This document shows positions 48,711 through 60,180 of a DNA stretch of 64,000 nucleotides, in pieces. The position numbers and the translations under genes are program-made. Origin of the DNA: Acheta domesticus (lineage: Eukaryota > Arthropoda > Insecta > Orthoptera > Gryllidae); NCBI GenBank assembly GCA_031308135.1, contig JAHLJT010000631.1:211528731-211592730 (forward strand). The letters run 5' to 3'. The notes beneath the pieces are model-generated. The model made no database searches. It had not been told where the DNA came from and saw only the letters and a list, made by a program, of their open reading frames with translations. How positions within the stretch are numbered: position 1 is the first letter of the stretch; each line of letters opens with the position of its first letter.

Positions 48711-49476
48711 GGCAAGTGAATGCGTGCGTTCAGAATGCCGCTCCGTACTGCTATGTTTTTGATGAATGATTACCTTGTATATTTTACCATAATTCTAGGT
48801 ATGTTGTAGGTATTAACAGGTGCAACTTTCAAGTAAACTATGAGATTGAATATTACTCTATTTCATTTCTTTCGTTTCTCTCCATTTTTTATAAAAATCT
48901 TAAATGCAATGCGGAAGACAAATGTTTAAAATTTCGTAGTACTAATATCACACATTATTGGGTAGTAGGAATGATGTATGTTAGAAAGTGTAGCGAGTGA
49001 GTTGTTTTATTCAAATTAACGTTTCTAATTTATTACTAATAAACTTCAACATTTTTTGTTACCAACAGTTTAATTTCAATTTCTTTTTAATATATGTTAA
49101 TAAAAATGATTTCATATTTACTGGAAATGTATATTTAAAGGTAATAAACAAGTGAAAGTTTTTGAAGAAAGTTGTTATTTCTGCCCTGGTTTCTTTTGGT
49201 AGCTTACAATAGGATTTAAAAACCGAACCCATCTCACAAGCTTCGTAAATTTAGCTACCAGTGCTCTACAAGGCTCAATCAGGTTTCCGTTGACGAGCGT
49301 TTTCGCGAGTTTTAGCGATCGCGCGCATGCGCACAGCGGCTTTTGGAATGGCAGAGGCGCCGTGTTCGTGATCGCGTTCTCTAAAATTCCCGAAATCGTT
49401 CGACAAAAGGTATGTAAAACGGGTCTAAATTACAATCAGGATTTAACAGGAACAAATATTATATTATGCATCTACT
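48711..49476. other. AT-rich intron with short CpG-rich patch
   Basis: AT-rich, with a short patch at 49290-49375 containing cgatcgcgcgcatgcgca. Nothing recognised. Confidence 0.4.
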
Positions 49477-49580
49477 TGATAATGTTAAGCTTTATTGCAT
49501 GAGTATATGTTTTGAAGACGAACGACGTTATGAGCTTGTTTTTAAATTTGCACGAATGCAATAAAGCTTAACATTTTATC
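49477..49580. repeat. Small inverted repeat (possible MITE remnant)
   Basis: gataatgttaagctttattg (49477 on) is repeated inverted as caataaagcttaacatttta (49558 on), a stem of about 22 bp with a loop of about 55 bp. Confidence 0.7.
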
Positions 49581-50008
49581 GAGTTATTGTACTCGAGCAT
49601 ATGTTATTTTTTGTATAACAGTATTACAAATTTATTAGAGGATCAAAGTTAAGGGTAGGAAGTTAAGGAAGTTGTTTTTAGAAACAACTTTATTCTGACG
49701 TCACGGATATTTTAAATCTGTCAGAAAAAACGCTGGTCGGCTGTTCGGTTTTCCAGTACAACTCACGATTTTCTCGCTGCGATTGGTTGAATATGTGACG
49801 ACGCAGTTCTTCGTGCCATCAACACATCATAATCTGTGCTATGTCAATTTATGAACGATTTCCTGCAACGAAAAAGATCTTTATAATGCCGGAGTACAAA
49901 AACCTTCGTTAAGCAACGCTTGCATCTGACTACAATACCCATCAAGTGCTTTAATTTCAGAGCGCAGGCTTCCGCGGCCGAAGTCAGACACGACTTTGGC
50001 TGAGTGGG

Positions 50009-50133
50009 AAACGCCGCGTTCTAGGCACAGGTGCCAACGTTTCGGCTGCCATCCTGCGACCATCCTCAGGGCGAAATCCTAGCCAAAATGTTGGCACTTT
50101 TGCCTAGGACGCGGCGTCTCCGGACAGTTAGTA
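50009..50133 (-). mobile_element. Retroelement terminus-like block with hammerhead-like core (copy 2)
   Basis: An inverted repeat (gccgcgttctaggcac / gcctaggacgcggc) flanks a minus-strand motif: CTGAGGA, stem bases GG...CC, GAAACG, then the hairpin ggcac-ct-gtgcc (50024-50069). CUGANGA plus GAAA fits the hammerhead core better than chance would suggest, and the arrangement (core, GAAACG, hairpin) is the same as at 158-201. Cleavage site not assigned. Confidence 0.4.
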
Positions 50134-50157
50134 GTTTCTGCTTTAATATCTTATTAT

Positions 50158-50796
50158 CAGGTTCCGGATTCTGATATGTCATCTTTTCATTGGTGCATTC
50201 TAAACGTAGGTAACTTGTAAATGTAAGTTTATCACGACATACAGATGATAGAAATGTATAGTTATTGAGTCATTTTTTGTGTCTTTTTTTGGACCTTTGC
50301 GACATTTTTGTCACTTTTACGCATTTTGTTTCCTGTAAGTGTTTTTTTTGTTAGTGAATGTTTCATGATTTTACATTGACACACTAAAACAAACTTTATT
50401 GTATCATCAGTTTATGACGAAATTCGCTACTGCAGTGGACTCTGTGTTTCGAACTCACAAAATGATACGGATTTTCGGTAACTTCCTCGACCTTTCAAAA
50501 CTGATGGTTGGGAGGTCGGAGCTAAGAGTTACAGTTCCTTCTAAAATAAAGATTTTATATTAAATATAATTTTATATTTTTAATAATATTGTAATAAATT
50601 TACATTTCCATATAATAAATCATTTTTCATGAAATAAATTTACATTTCGTAAAATGTTTCAGTATTTATTAAAAAATTAGGACATTTTCCTCTTATTTTG
50701 AAGTCATTTATAGATCATTTTCCTCTTCCTTCCTTATAGATCATTTTTACATCATTTTATAAGTAATTTTCAAAGAATTTTTAGGCTATCAGAATC
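50158..50796. mobile_element. hAT-like MITE C2, abutting the dysf splice acceptor
   Basis: Collinear with C1 (gtttatcacgacat, gacacactaaaacaa, gtaacttcctcgacctttca, tttttaggctatcagaatc) but without the nested MITE. The left end ttatcaggttccggattctg is present; the right end diverges after agaatcg, so its last bases and target duplication are lost. Its right edge lies about 30 bp from the acceptor at 50826. Confidence 0.8.
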
Positions 50797-50826
50797 GCGT
50801 GTAACGTGTGTTTGCGTTGTGCGCAG

Positions 50827-51009
50827 GAGGACCTGCTGATCCACGGGGACTCGGTGTACGACATCATCGACAAGCAGGACCACCAGGCCATCCAGGCGGA
50901 GCTGGTGCGCGCGCCGCCGGCCGGCGCCGCCGACGACGACCGCCTCTTCCTCTGCCGCATGAACGTCTCCCGCAACGCGCGCCGCCAGATGCGCTTCGGC
51001 GACCAGAAG
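50827..51009 (+). CDS. dysf: dysfusion/NPAS4-like bHLH-PAS factor, PAS-A exon (second in window)
   Basis: Internal exon of 183 bp, 61 codons, phase 0 at both ends, acceptor tgcgttgtgcgcag, donor AAG|gtacat (weak beyond GT). It continues directly from the LGHSM of the previous exon with EDLLIHGDSVYDIIDKQDH, then a helix (QAIQAEL), a short alanine/proline/aspartate linker, and RLFLCRMNVSRNARRQ followed by MRFGDQK. GDSxYDIID, DRLFxCRxN and RRQ are the NPAS4/dysfusion PAS-A signature. All 61 codons end in G or C, in contrast to the preceding exon and to the AT-rich introns. The exon is flanked by an hAT-like MITE ending about 30 bp before the acceptor and a Tc1-type MITE starting 36 bp after the donor. 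The next exon, expected to finish PAS-A, was not found in 51010-64000. Confidence 0.9.
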
Positions 51010-51045
51010 GTACATTATAAAATGGCTCTCACATGCCGCAAAATA

Positions 51046-51296
51046 TACTGCGATTTTTCTAACTTTGCCCTCAAGACCACTCCAATCCCATCTCCGCGAT
51101 GGATTATGTCACGGTATTTCGCATCTCGCTCAGTCGTTCCGCTAGATATCGCATGATCGCGACCGTATCAAGCAGTGCTTGCGATCATGCGACTTCTACC
51201 GGCAAGACCGAGCAAGACGCGAAATACCGTGTGATATTCCACCGTGAAGCTGGGCCTTAAGTGGCCTTGAGGGGCAAAGGTAGAGAAATCGCAGTA
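51046..51296. mobile_element. Foldback MITE B5, beside the dysf donor
   Basis: 251 bp between TA dinucleotides (51044-51045, 51297-51298). Ends tactgcgatttttctaactt and the inverted gtagagaaatcgcagta; inner region contains tgtcacggtatttcgcatc. It begins 36 bp after the 5' splice site of the preceding exon. Confidence 0.87.
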
Positions 51297-52857
51297 TAAT
51301 CTGTACATTCAATAAATTAAATAAATGAAATGCATTAGTAAAATCTGACTTTATGATTGCTGCTAAAGCACAGTATAAATTCAGGCGTGGATTCACAGGA
51401 GGGAAATGAGGGAAATCCCCCCTCCCCCTCAAAAAATTCAGTAACTAATAATTTTAATTTGTCACGAAACTTTCAAACAAATATAAATATTCATTGAATG
51501 TAATAAAATCGTATCTCAACATGAGCTGAGTTTAGCCTGCGTCTTCTCCAAATCTTCCAATTGATATAAATATATTTATACATTAATACTAATTAGATTA
51601 TATGTTATTTATAATGTATATAATATGTTATAAATAATATAAATAATGAAATAGAATATTATTTATATATTCAATGTATATATAAATCACCCCCACTCTG
51701 GATCCACTCCTGATAGTATATATTAATTTCAACAGTTCTTTTAAGTACCAAGAATATTAAAAATGCTGCATTTCCATAACGCAGGACTTGAGTGTGAAAT
51801 ATTTGATGATGGGCGGCGTCTTCCATGGAGCCTTGCTGTTGCATGACCTGATCTGCCTTCTCCAAAAGGCTATCAGTTAGTACAAAACTGACGGTGATGC
51901 AAGTTATAAAGTCAGAAAATTATTCAGTTTAGTATATGTCAAATTTGATATGAATGTTATATTATAATATTGTCCTTTAATTTCCGGAATGAATATATTT
52001 TAAATTTTCTTTAAATATAACAAATGTATTCATGCATTTTAATGTTGAATCAGTTAAATGAAATTTATCGAAATCTAGTGTTGATACTTGTATGTGAAAC
52101 GGCTGAAACGAAGATTTACATTAACTCAGAGGATTTGCTACATCAATTAAAAGTGTTTTTATCATCATTAAATTTCTTGTGTGATAGACAATGATAAGCA
52201 GTCAAAAACAAAGAAATACATAGCCAAAAAGTATGTGTAGAAAAAAATATTTAACTTTAATTTCCATGAATCTATTCATTATGAAATAACGGAACAATGT
52301 GCAGCATTAAAGATACAAACAAACTCAAGATTGTATTAAACAATCTTGTAACAAACAATATTAAACATGTGATAATTTCGGGTCATAATGTTAATAACAC
52401 TCCGACTGAACGTTCCGTAACTTCAGCTTATATCACTTATTGAAATACATCAAAAAGCCAGCTACGAATTATTCCCCGATGTCTTTTCAGTTGGAATTTC
52501 ATTCCTTTATCTCCATGTAAAGATATATGACTTTGTTTATTAGACTGTAATGAGGTGCAGAATATCGGAACAACTGAGAAGCAATTAAAATAAAATGTCA
52601 AGGATATCATGTTCGATATTAATGTATTCCCACACTTCAATTAAATATTTTATTATCACGATGTCTAAGAATGTAATGAAAAGCAGAATGATTATATTGA
52701 AATCATATATTACACTGCCTGAATATTAACTTTTTGATTAACAAGTGTAGATCAAGTTATCGAGCGTCTAACTTTATTACCTCTGGAGTGGTATTTGAAT
52801 ACATGTAGAGACCAGTGCTTCTATTACAAAAAGTGAAACCAAACATTTGTGACATTT

Positions 52858-53355
52858 CATTTAAATAACGATTTTTTAATTTCTTGTAAGGTCCATTGAT
52901 TTTTCAGACAGACGCACATTATAACATTTATTTAACAATATAACATTCTTTGACCGACATTTCGAAGGTCATTGGTCTTCATCATCAGGATCTAAAGAAA
53001 ATACGTGTATAAATCTTGTAGTATAACAATAGTACAAACTTAATTGTAAAAACTTTTAAAAATAATAGAATTAATATTATTCTTTATAGTCATTGAAGAA
53101 TGATATTTGTGACAGACCTTTTACAATTTTGTTTTTTGTCAGTGTTGTTGTTACTATTTATTTTATAATATTTCTTTCATATCAAAATGTTGGAACTAAA
53201 ACAATTATATGAGTATCACTGTAAATTTTTTCTACAAAAAATATTAAGTACGACCTTCGAGAGAATGTTGTTAATAATGTAAATGTTGTTATAATGTGTG
53301 TCTGCCTGAAAAATTAATGGACCTTACAAGAAATTAAAAAATCGTTATTTAAATA
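52858..53355. mobile_element. Terminal-inverted-repeat element (family H)
   Basis: About 68-bp terminal inverted repeats with three mismatches: left atttaaataacgatttttta, continuing ttcttgtaaggtccattgat and cagacagacgcacattataa; the right arm is the complement. The 360-bp interior is AT-rich, non-coding, and contains a hammerhead-like core at 52960-52988. TSD not resolved because the ends are themselves palindromic (tttaaat). Confidence 0.75.
52960..52988 (-). ncRNA. Hammerhead-like core (copy 3)
   Basis: Minus strand: CTGATGA, stem GAAG with CTTC around a nine-base loop, GAAA. No following hairpin as in copies 1 and 2. Probably a relic. Confidence 0.3.
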
Positions 53356-53695
53356 AAAAAGGCAGTCTTCAAATAATGACATGTGAAATTAGTATCCTGC
53401 GCAAAGAAAATTATGAATTTTTGCATTTTGAAATTCAATACCAATATTGAAAGAATATAAAGACTAATAAAAATGACGACTTAAAATCTCGAAAACATTC
53501 ATCTCTCAATTCACTGCGCGATTCTCTCAAGTCAAGAAAGTCTATATTTTAGAGCTCTACTTACTAAGTTTGAAGACAACTTTTCAATAAGTTAATAACC
53601 TTCAAAACAATATCAGATTTTATCTGTCAGTTGTATAGAGTAGTTTTAAATCAGGATTAAGCATATGTTGTTGCACAAGGATACGTAATAATTAC

Positions 53696-53697
<2 letters not shown>

Positions 53698-53732
<35 letters not shown>
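53698..53732 (+). repeat. (ATT)n microsatellite
   Basis: About eleven perfect trinucleotide units. Confidence 0.95.
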
Positions 53733-53734
<2 letters not shown>

Positions 53735-53899
53735 ATTTGAGCGAAAAATATCGACCGAAATTGGAGAACAATGCGTAAGTATTTTTTTCTTTCCTTGCAC
53801 AAAGCATTTATTTTATCAATTTAGAAACAAAATCATTTAAACTCAGATCATTCATATACACTTCGCAACGCTACTAGCGCCAATAGACGTGGCCGTCTC

Positions 53900-54350
53900 C
53901 CCAGTGGGAAATTGTGGGCTTCTGCAGTCGCGCAGGCTAAATTAACTTTTCCGGGAGGCTTGACGCGCGCGCCACCCCCGACGCGGCGCGACACGACGCG
54001 GAGGGGGGCGGCGCAGGGTGCGTGGGGCGCGGAGGCGGGGGCGGGGGCGGAGGCGGTCCGCGCACCGTGTCAGACGCGCGATAACATCACGGCGGCAACG
54101 GCGGCCCTCGGTTCGAGGCCGGCGCGCACCCTCCTCTGGCGGCCGCCCGGCTAATTAACGGCGCGCAGAGTTACGAGCGGCGGCGGCGGCGCAGGCGGCC
54201 GGCGCGGGGGCGGCCGGGGGCGGCTGGGGCGGCCGGGGGCGGCCCGGCGCCCGCTCCGTGCCCTTCGCCGCGGTCATCTCGCGCCGCGCCGCGCCTCCCA
54301 CTCCCACGTCCGTCATTCACTCCGCCCGCGCCCGCCACGCGGAAATTCGC
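53900..54350. other. CpG island
   Basis: GC-rich, with cggctaattaacggcgcg near 54149 between two low-complexity arms (gcgggggcggaggcgg and ggcggccgggggcggc). No coding signal. Confidence 0.45.
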
Positions 54351-55346
54351 GTGCACCCTCAAAACACCAACATCGCAGGAGACATCTCTCGGAAACTTTT
54401 GCAATAACAGTTTTTCGCAATCGCCAAGTGATGACACGTACAAGCACGTATTCTATCAGAACCATTAAGTCATTATTGTAATCGTGGCCAATTGGCTCCT
54501 TTCAACTAAACTCTACCAGTCTGCTGTAGTAACACTGTTCTTTTACAGATCTGTTTATAGCCTCGTTTCCTCTTGCAAAGTAATTTTCTTCAACCAACAA
54601 TTCATGTGATCTAGTGAATTTCGTCATTCTAATTGTACAAGTTCCCTGTACGTCTCCTTCAGTATTTCTCGTGCGTTTCTTTCGCAACAAACTATAAAAT
54701 CACACATAAATCGTACCACACGATTATACTTGACCACATGATATAACGAACCGTAAAACATACAGTTATTTAATTATTCAGCATATCAAAAATCAAAAAA
54801 TATTAACTTCTATAAACAAATAAAAGCTTAATTCAAAACAGGAGATAGAACTATGGAATTAAGAAAATAATGATTCTGCTGCATAATCTTTATAAAATTA
54901 AACAAGACTCAGATCATTCATTCAAACGCAATGGTTACTTGATATGCGAACTTGGTTGTCTTTGAAAATTATGCTAAAATGAGAGGTCTATATAAGTAAA
55001 AATGTCGCTGCCCAGTGTTTAGAAAATGGGTCCTGGAGAAACAAAAATTGACCCTTCTGAAACGGCACATGTGAAAACTGAAGCATCTTTTTTCCTCGTC
55101 GCATGACGTCAGCGGTGTAATAAACAGTAACGCACCGACAATAATACTAATATAGTCGTAAAATCAGGAATGCGAATTTGTGGATTCACAAAGTGAAATA
55201 TTTGCTTCTTTCAATCAGAATCGTCGATATCTAACGAAACAATTTAACTTCTCAATCGGCGAGAGGCTGCTCAGTCTTCAATTTTTGCGCATTTTAGAAA
55301 TTAGTAATGTAGATTTGACGTCTTTCCTCCAAAATTTAAACCGATT

Positions 55347-55876
55347 TAGGAGGCTCAGAGTATCGACGGATGTCACTACAGCGTCTCTGATAGGTCCCAG
55401 GATTCGAGTCCCAGCGGTGGCAGTATTTTCGACACGAGATATATAGATCGAATTCAGTCGCTCTGTGAAGAAGAATTCTGGTCACTGGGTGCTCTGATTG
55501 GTACTTTTCCGTGGTTTCTGCAATCAACATCCGGCGAATGCCGGAGTAGTACCCTAAGAAAGGGCCACGAACCGCGCGCGATCTCTCCTTCCTCTCCCTT
55601 GTCCTATCCTCACCCCTTACTTACATGCACTACACTTCCACATATGCCGGGAAACCAGTCGAGAACTTAGAGGTTATCCCGGCTGGGGCGATGCCCCGCT
55701 TGTGGGAGATACACGGGTGAAGAAAACTCCGAAAGCCGACGGGTAGGTCGGCACTGGATCTCGCCATTCAGCGGGGGTAGATCACCGCCCCTTTCGCCAT
55801 AAAAAGCATGCACTACACTTACGTGACTAACGACCTTAGCAGTTGACGCGCCCGGTATCACTAATCGGTCAATCAA
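55347..55876 (+). mobile_element. SINE-A copy 9 (full length)
   Basis: Head aggaggctcagagtatcgac, strong box B aggattcgagtcccagcgg, complete middle (cttgtcctatcctcacccct, atgccgggaaaccagtc) and 3' end gacgcgcccggtatcactaa. One of the best copies for building a consensus. Confidence 0.8.
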
Positions 55877-55879
55877 CTC

Positions 55880-56280
55880 CAGAATTATTTTAACGAACGA
55901 GGCGATAGTCCGTCGGCCTCCGTTCGCGCGCCCCGTTGCACCGCCCCTCCGTCCTCCGCCCCCGCGCGCACCTGGCGGCGAGAGGGAGGGAGGATGCAGC
56001 GCGGGCTCTAATGAAGCGCGCCTATCGTCGGCGCAGGCCGCGTAACTCCCGCCGCCGCCGCCGCGGCGCGACCTCCGCCTCGTTAGGGCTCCTCATTGTG
56101 CGCGCGCGTACGCGCCGCGCGCGCGCTCCGCCGTAACTCGCCCCCACTCGCCTCTCTCCCGGAAGCCGGTGACATTGTTCCCCGCCCTCGCCGTCCACAC
56201 CTTCCACGCCCTCCTGCTCCGCGGACGCCAGCGCGCGCTGCCGGCTCAACACACGATCCGAGGGAAGTGGCTTGGCGTTA
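55880..56280. other. CpG island
   Basis: GC-rich, starts directly after the SINE. Includes gctctaatgaagcgcgcc and ctcgttagggctcctcat. No recognised peptide. Confidence 0.45.
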
Positions 56281-59200
56281 ACCGATTTTGGTATCCAAGT
56301 GGAATAAGTCGTTTAGAAATAATGGGAGGTAGTCAAATTCGCGCATCATGCTTATAAATGAGACTTTTTTAATATAGAAATCATTACGCTCTTGAAACAT
56401 CATTTACGTAGTCCATAAGTTATCCAGCCACGTCGGTGATGTTTCTAAGATCGTCACACTCTCAACATCTTTCCCTTCCCAACCGCCGATAATCTTACAA
56501 AGTATACCCTGAACTCGAATTCGGTTGCAAATATGTACGCTTTTTTATATAAAATTAACATAGAAACTAGATTCGAACGCAGTAGCAAACAAAATTTGTA
56601 CAAAATTATCTACCTTTATTCGCTATCAATTTCAAATCATCTCTGAGAATTATGGATAACTTATATTTTAATCGATTAGACGGTCTTCGTTTTCCCATGA
56701 ATGTCTAATTTGGTTTACTGCAGCCTTGAGTAATACACGCTAAAAGTTATTTTGAAACACATTCCCTGAGAAGAATTATAAAAGTTCCTAGTTCATTCCA
56801 AATAACCAAAAAATTAAATGTGATTCTATTCAGTATTATCTCATATCATATCAATTTTCTCTCTCAACATTTTCCTCCTTATCATAATCACGCTGAGTTA
56901 TTCCAAATCAAACATTTGCCTTCCGTTTCAAACTCCCCGCCGAACTCCATTCCGCTTTCCATTGGCTAAATTGAAACCCCCGTTACTTTCCTTTCCTTAG
57001 CTCCAATTTAAAATTAAAAGTAATATGTCTTATTACGTCTAATTCCCTATTCACAAAAATAACAAAAATGTTCGTATCATCTGTGAATATTTCAAAATTA
57101 CAATAAAAGCTTACGAGTCGGCCCGGTGACCTTGAGGGTTAATGCTCGAATGCACTAGACAGCTCGATTTGACGGATCGCGATTTCCGCGTAGTCATGTG
57201 TTGCGGCAAGGTGGGTGAACCTTATCATTATTCATCGTAATTATGAACTTTACAACGCAAATTCTTTGCCGAGGAGATCCGACTACGGCCATGTTCTGCT
57301 TTCTGGCAATGTAAATACGCCGTCATCGTGCCGTCTTCACTAAAATGCATGCCAACCACACATAGTCCAGTCAGTTGGGGCTCAAAAGGACCCGATTCAG
57401 AAATAAATTCCGGAACTTTTTTTCTCAACGGTTCTCTCTGATTTTGAGGGTGCTGAATTCGAATTTGATGTTTGAAATCTCAAAAAAGGTCGGCTTCACT
57501 GAGAAAAAACTTAAAATTTTGCCCTATTTTAGCTTTTTGCGTATATATTCAAAACTATACCTTTTAGCTAAACAATTGTTCTTCACAAAATTAAAAAGAA
57601 TAAAATTTCCTACAAAATGTTGATATTAACTTTAATTTTATGAAATACTATTTACGCGCTAGATCGCACTGGAAAACGGTTACTTTTTGGGCCTCAGGCC
57701 GATGATGGAGAATAGCTCTTTCCAGCCATCCTATCTCGCGGCGGCGCACTTGCTTCACTTCACCATGCTTGAAAACAATTGTTGTGAACAAATAATTGGC
57801 ATTCTTAAATGCTTAACTCTCCGATACTCACAAACTCAGTAGGGACGACTTTGTTCCCGCTGAGTATCTGTAAATCCTTGAAACATACAACGTAAAGTAT
57901 ATTTGATGATACCAATATATCGCTCCCATACTTATTAAGAAGTCGTGCTTTAACTATTTTTGGATAAGAAAGGAAATCACCTTCAATTACATTTATGAAT
58001 TATTCAATTGTAAATTGGTATTCATTATGATGAAGTGAAACAAGTACAAGTTCCAATCAGGCGAGGCGGGGCGTTCGGAAAGCACTGGGAGAAGGATTCC
58101 ACAAAAAGATGGACATTTCTGTAGAGACACTTGCAAATGTTTCGGCATTTGCTTTAAACCAATTGTCTAGTAGTATAAGAAATACAAGCGATTAAACGCC
58201 AGAAAAATAAAATCTTAATTATCTTAAACAAGATGTATGCTTTGATGTTTTGTTAAGAATTACATAAATATCGGGAAAGTGTTAAAAAGTGGATTAACAG
58301 TCATCGGACAGTTTTATTGGTGATTTAAAAGTGACTGGTGTGTCTTTACCGAATTGACTGCATGACCTTAAAGGAATTGGCAATAGTTTACATAGATTTG
58401 CAGTGGAGACCATAAATAATTTCTTCTTAAAATGAAATATTAAATTGTGGAGGAAAACCGGTAATTAATGATAAGTTTCTCAATTTTGTACTACATTTAC
58501 AATATTAGCATTCCAAAGATTTTTTACAGATTTCACATGTCTATGTTTCAACATTTTAAGTAACTCCATCAACTAATATTTCTAACTCTATGATAATATT
58601 ATCCCTGTCAGTGCATAAACTCTATCTACAAAAAATCTACTTCCAACTTTAGATAGTCTATTTTTCATACCTCAATTATTAAATGAGTTAACTAAAATCG
58701 GACCAGCGTAAAATATCGTGACTTTAGTAAATAAATTGAAAATATCACAATTACCATTTTCTAGTAATGAAACAAATCAAGTCATATATTGTGAGTTCCA
58801 CACCCATGTTGCTGTAATGTTTAAAAGTGCGACATTTGAAAATTAATGTCAACTTGAACTACGCAATAAAAGTTTTCTAAATGTAAAGTTCAATTTCATT
58901 TGTCTCGGAGTCTATTTCGATTTGAACATTCAGCATCGTACCAAATCTCTAAATCACTGCTTCTACGTAAGGTACGGGGCAATAAGTGATCTTTGGCTTA
59001 CTTTTTGGCAGGCCGCTAACAAATATTCATTATAACTACATTCCCACATAACTAAAAGCAACACTCTGAGATCTCGAATTAAATTGAAGAGCGTTACTGT
59101 GCTTTGTGTTATTCATTAACATTGTAAAGACGAAGACAAAGTGCGAAGTATGCACATGTGTAATGTAATGTTATCCGTACAGTTACTGTGTAACAATTAT

Positions 59201-59289
59201 GATACATTTGTGTTATGTAAGTACAATGTTACTTTGTTAATAACACATGGACGCGGTCCACCTGTGTTTTACCGAAAAGAAAAAGTGCC

Positions 59290-60180
59290 AGTAGTGAAAA
59301 AGGTTCGAAAGCAGCGCCGCAGTCGCACGTGGGAAGCCGCCCCGCGGCAGAGCGGCGGCGCGGAGGCGCGTCGCAAGTCCTCTGCGGAGGAACGACTCGG
59401 CGGGAATTTGAGCGCGGCCCTTGAGCATGCCAAGCAGCGCGGATCGCCAGCGACGACCAAGAATGCACCCCGCCGCGCCGCCTTCACCCTCTGGCCACCG
59501 CCGCCCCGCCCCGCCGCTTCCACGGCGCTCGTCGCCAGGCCCCGTCGCGCCGCGACGCGACGCGAGGCGACACGACGCGGCACGCACGTCTTGTGCGGCG
59601 GCTGCGGCGGCGGTGATGGTGATGGCGATGGCGAAGGCAGTGGCGAAGGCGGTGGCGAAGGCGGTGGCGGTGGCGGTGGAGGCGGAGGCGGAGGCGGAGG
59701 CGATGGAGGCGGTGGTGGTGGCGGGGGCGGGGGCCGGGGCCGGGGTGGGGGCGGGGGCGGGGGCGGCGGCGGGAGCGGGAGCGGCGGCGGGAGCGGCGGC
59801 GGGGGCGGCGGCGGGGGCGGCGGCGGCGGTGGTGAAGGTGGTGGAGGCGGTGGTAGTGGCGGCGGCGGGGGCGGCGGCGGCGGTGGTGTAGGTGGTGGAG
59901 GCGGTGGCAGTGGCGGCGGATGCGTTGGTGGTGGCGGCGGCGGGGAGGTAGTGACGGCGGGGGCGGGGAAGAGGCGCGCGTGCGAATGCAGGCTCGCGGC
60001 GCGCAGGAAGTGCAACGCGCCGCTGCGGATGCACCGCGCTGCTTGCCATGCGCCGCGCGCGCCGCCGCCGTCTGGCAGCCAGACAGTCGCGCACGCCGAG
60101 CGCCGCCGCTGCCGCCTCCCCCTACACCACTTACGCCAGCAACGGCCGATGCCGCGCGCTGCTCTCCAGAAAAAAACTGC
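59290..60180 (+). repeat. GGCGGT/GGCGGC trinucleotide-phased repeat in a CpG island
   Basis: From about 59600 to 59950 the + strand is a degenerate glycine-codon-like array. A 357-codon + frame (polyglycine) and 285- and 306-codon minus frames (polyalanine, polyproline) result from it. Without a splice context, conserved flank or non-repeat domain these are not supported as genes. Confidence 0.85.

Larger units (their letters stand above)
8316..50826 (+). other. Giant 42.5-kb dysf intron
   Basis: The donor gtgagt at 8316 and acceptor gcag at 50826 bound an intron of 42,511 bp. The two exons are both phase 0 and their peptides join at LGHSM/EDLL with no residues missing relative to NPAS4, which argues against an unseen exon in between. 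The intron is a mosaic of AT-rich DNA, CpG-rich islands and nested mobile elements. An alternative, that a small taxon-specific exon is included, cannot be excluded without transcript data. Confidence 0.85.

Noticed and set aside
47461..48719. Minus frames of 408 and 375 codons and plus frames of 203-256 codons
   Set aside because: The 15-bp unit keeps every frame open; peptides are five-residue repeats only.
51671..51865. 64-codon minus frame with a mid-GC patch at 51784-51870
   Set aside because: Looks compositionally exon-like but matches no expected dysf sequence and has no convincing splice sites.
57118..57420. Mid-GC block suggesting another SINE (gcccggtgaccttgagggtt)
   Set aside because: Box A resemblance only, no box B and no second copy in the window.
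58090..58200. Possible third copy of repeat family G (gctttaaaccaattgtctag)
   Set aside because: Similarity limited to about 80 bp with many mismatches; not enough to call by eye.
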